Positions 62,780-64,000 of a stretch of 64,000 nucleotides of DNA are shown here, piece by piece. The stretch is from Nodosilinea nodulosa PCC 7104. GTDB lineage: Bacteria > Cyanobacteriota > Cyanobacteriia > Phormidesmidales > Phormidesmidaceae. Both the position numbers and the translations under genes were made by a program. The notes beneath the pieces were generated by a model. It did no database searches. It had not been told where the DNA came from and saw nothing but the letters and a program-made list of their open reading frames with translations. The stretch is from positions 2,471,766 to 2,535,765 of the forward strand of contig NZ_JH976537.1 in the NCBI RefSeq assembly GCF_000309385.1, read 5' to 3'. Within the stretch, counting starts at the first letter, position 1. Every line of letters begins with the position of its first letter.

Positions 62780-64000
62780 CTATGGTTCAGTTCTCTCCCC
62801 GTAGGTCAGCAGCTGCTCGATCGCAGTCAGTCGGTACTGCCACGATTGCAGCCGGTAGCTGCTGTTTGCGGTATCGATCAAAATCCCCTGCTTGAGGGGG
62901 GCACGCACCCTGGCCAGGCCGACTTCGACGGTTTCTAAATGCCGCCGCGACGGCTCCTGGGCCAGGGTTTCAAACTCGCGGCCCAGATCGTTCACCGCCC
63001 CGATCCAGGGAGTCAGGGTGTCGCGGTCCATCCACAGGCGATCGTTGGCCAGCAGCCAGCTCCACTCGCGCTGGAGCGCCTGATAGCGGCTCAGGGCCAT
63101 GGCGTAGGGCGTCGTAGGGCCGGGTTCTTCACGGCTCTGGGTCTGCCCCAGCACGGCGCTCAGTTCGGTGTTGAAATCGTTGGCGGCAAACAGGGCGTAG
63201 CCGGGGGTGGGCAGGTCGCGGCTGGCCTGCATTTGGTCGAGGGTGGCAGCATTCGACAGGTTTAGCAGCCGAATGGCCGGTATGAGCAGGGTTGAGCCAA
63301 AGGATTCATCCACCAGCCAGGGGGAGACGATCTGCTCAAAGCGGCTGGTGTCGCCCGCGTAGCTCATCAGCACAATCCAGTCGAGGTAGCCAGCCCTGGC
63401 CCAGGCGCCCCAGTCTTGCTGAATGCGCTGGAGGCGGTCGTGCTCGCCGATGGGAAACACCGCTGCCGACAGGATTAGGTCGGGGCGGTGCCGCCGCAGG
63501 GTGCTGGAGATGGTTTCCACAAACGAGGTCACCTGCTGCACCCGGAACCCGGTCCAGCGATCCCACAGCACCTGTTGCTGAATCTGCTGGTTGCGGTCCA
63601 ATTCACCGCTGGGGCGCGGACTGAGGGTCATCGGATCGACCCCGCTAATGCTCTGGAACCGCCAGCGAGCAACTTCGCCGTAGCCGTAGGTGCGGTTGGC
63701 CCCAGGGTCCTGAAAGGGGTAGCGAATGTAGTCGAGCTGGAGACCGTCGACATCGTAGTCGGTGACAATTTCGGTCATCAGCCGGGTCAGGTAGCTGCGC
63801 ACCTCGGGGTTGGCGGGGTCTAGAAAAGGTTTGTCTTGCCCGCGCGGAATGGGACTGCCGCTGTTGTCGTAGGCGGCCCAGTCGGGGTGGCGAGACAGCA
63901 CCGGGCCGAGGTAGTCGGCGGGCTGGTTGAGCAGCCGGTTGTGGCGCTGGTTGCCCGCCGCAAACACCCACACCCAGGCGTGCAGGGTCATGCCCCGCGC
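62780..64000 (-). CDS. GHL10/DUF4015-like glycoside hydrolase, 5' end outside window
   Basis: The visible part has at least 406 residues and stays open to the window edge. It resembles the TIM-barrel GHL10 family: WVWVFAAGNQRHNRLLNQPADYLGPVLSRHPDW, FLDPANPEVRSYLTRLMTEIVTDYDVDGLQLDYIRYP (catalytic-barrel strand with Asp), ISAAVFPIGEHDRLQRIQQDWGAWARAGYLDWIVLMSYAGDTSRF and a helical C-terminus. Such proteins degrade bacterial surface polysaccharides or act in the cell wall. Strand order suggests the true start and a signal peptide lie beyond 64000. Confidence 0.82.
   Translation of the reverse strand, partial: ARGMTLHAWVWVFAAGNQRHNRLLNQPADYLGPVLSRHPDWAAYDNSGSPIPRGQDKPFLDPANPEVRSYLTRLMTEIVTDYDVDGLQLDYIRYPFQDPGANRTYGYGEVARWRFQSISGVDPMTLSPRPSGELDRNQQIQQQVLWDRWTGFRVQQVTSFVETISSTLRRHRPDLILSAAVFPIGEHDRLQRIQQDWGAWARAGYLDWIVLMSYAGDTSRFEQIVSPWLVDESFGSTLLIPAIRLLNLSNAATLDQMQASRDLPTPGYALFAANDFNTELSAVLGQTQSREEPGPTTPYAMALSRYQALQREWSWLLANDRLWMDRDTLTPWIGAVNDLGREFETLAQEPSRRHLETVEVGLARVRAPLKQGILIDTANSSYRLQSWQYRLTAIEQLLTYGERTEP

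Overview
The window is chromosomal DNA from a cyanobacterium. The evidence is psbX (a 39-residue photosystem II subunit), a Ycf66-family gene, a cyanoexosortase B pair, a DUF2949 gene and dozens of HIP1 octamers (GCGATCGC). The high coding GC and the repeat types suggest a filamentous Leptolyngbya/Phormidium-like lineage, but that is inference. Most genes are ordinary housekeeping genes, tightly packed on both strands.

Layout. 1-5200: two small unknowns, tRNA-Leu(GAG), accC, YggT, psbX, Ycf66 and a small membrane protein. 5.2-9.6 kb: two tandem SulP-STAS anion transporters, one with a cyclic-nucleotide-binding tail. 9.8-12.7 kb: a four-gene MarR cluster with twin operator-like repeats at its head. 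13-17.4 kb: PhyH-like oxygenase, Tag glycosylase, CobW/G3E GTPase with a His-rich loop, Rieske lipoprotein, HIT-like protein and D-aminoacyl-tRNA deacylase. 17.6-25.4 kb: HAD phosphatase, mreBCD, ssb, mscL and pgi. 25.7-36.8 kb: BI-1-like protein, Tat-exported amine oxidase, gatA, hydrolase, ExoD, subtilase with a P domain, bolA-grxD and a Rieske oxygenase. 37-39.4 kb: groESL under a perfect CIRCE element. 40-43.1 kb: DegT aminotransferase and cyanoexosortase B with its partner. 43.2-44.9 kb: an operon for a small sigma factor. 45-54.6 kb: NfeD-like, SpoIID, ABC ATPase, MFS, LpxB-like, SDR and Fur. 55-57.4 kb: an accessory cassette (coiled coil, small basic protein, HNH nuclease) and a frameshifted methyltransferase. 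57.6-64 kb: ilvD, a repeat protein, and an AT-rich patch where two transposable elements have split one small gene; the window ends inside a GHL10-like gene.

The most informative non-routine signals are these. (1) A 115-residue gene at 60651-62454 (minus) is split by an ISAs1 element with an 8-bp duplication and by a 110-bp MITE with a 9-bp duplication; removing both restores one exact reading frame. (2) A family of about 100-bp TA-flanked palindromic MITEs has two complete copies and one partial copy; one copy sits inside another repeat whose empty paralogues are also in the window. (3) The coiled-coil/basic/HNH cassette has no function I can name. (4) The sigma-factor operon starts with a basic protein built on an internal duplication. 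(5) The MarR cluster has two operator-like repeats 20 bp apart. I found no CRISPR array, no rRNA and no recognised defence locus.
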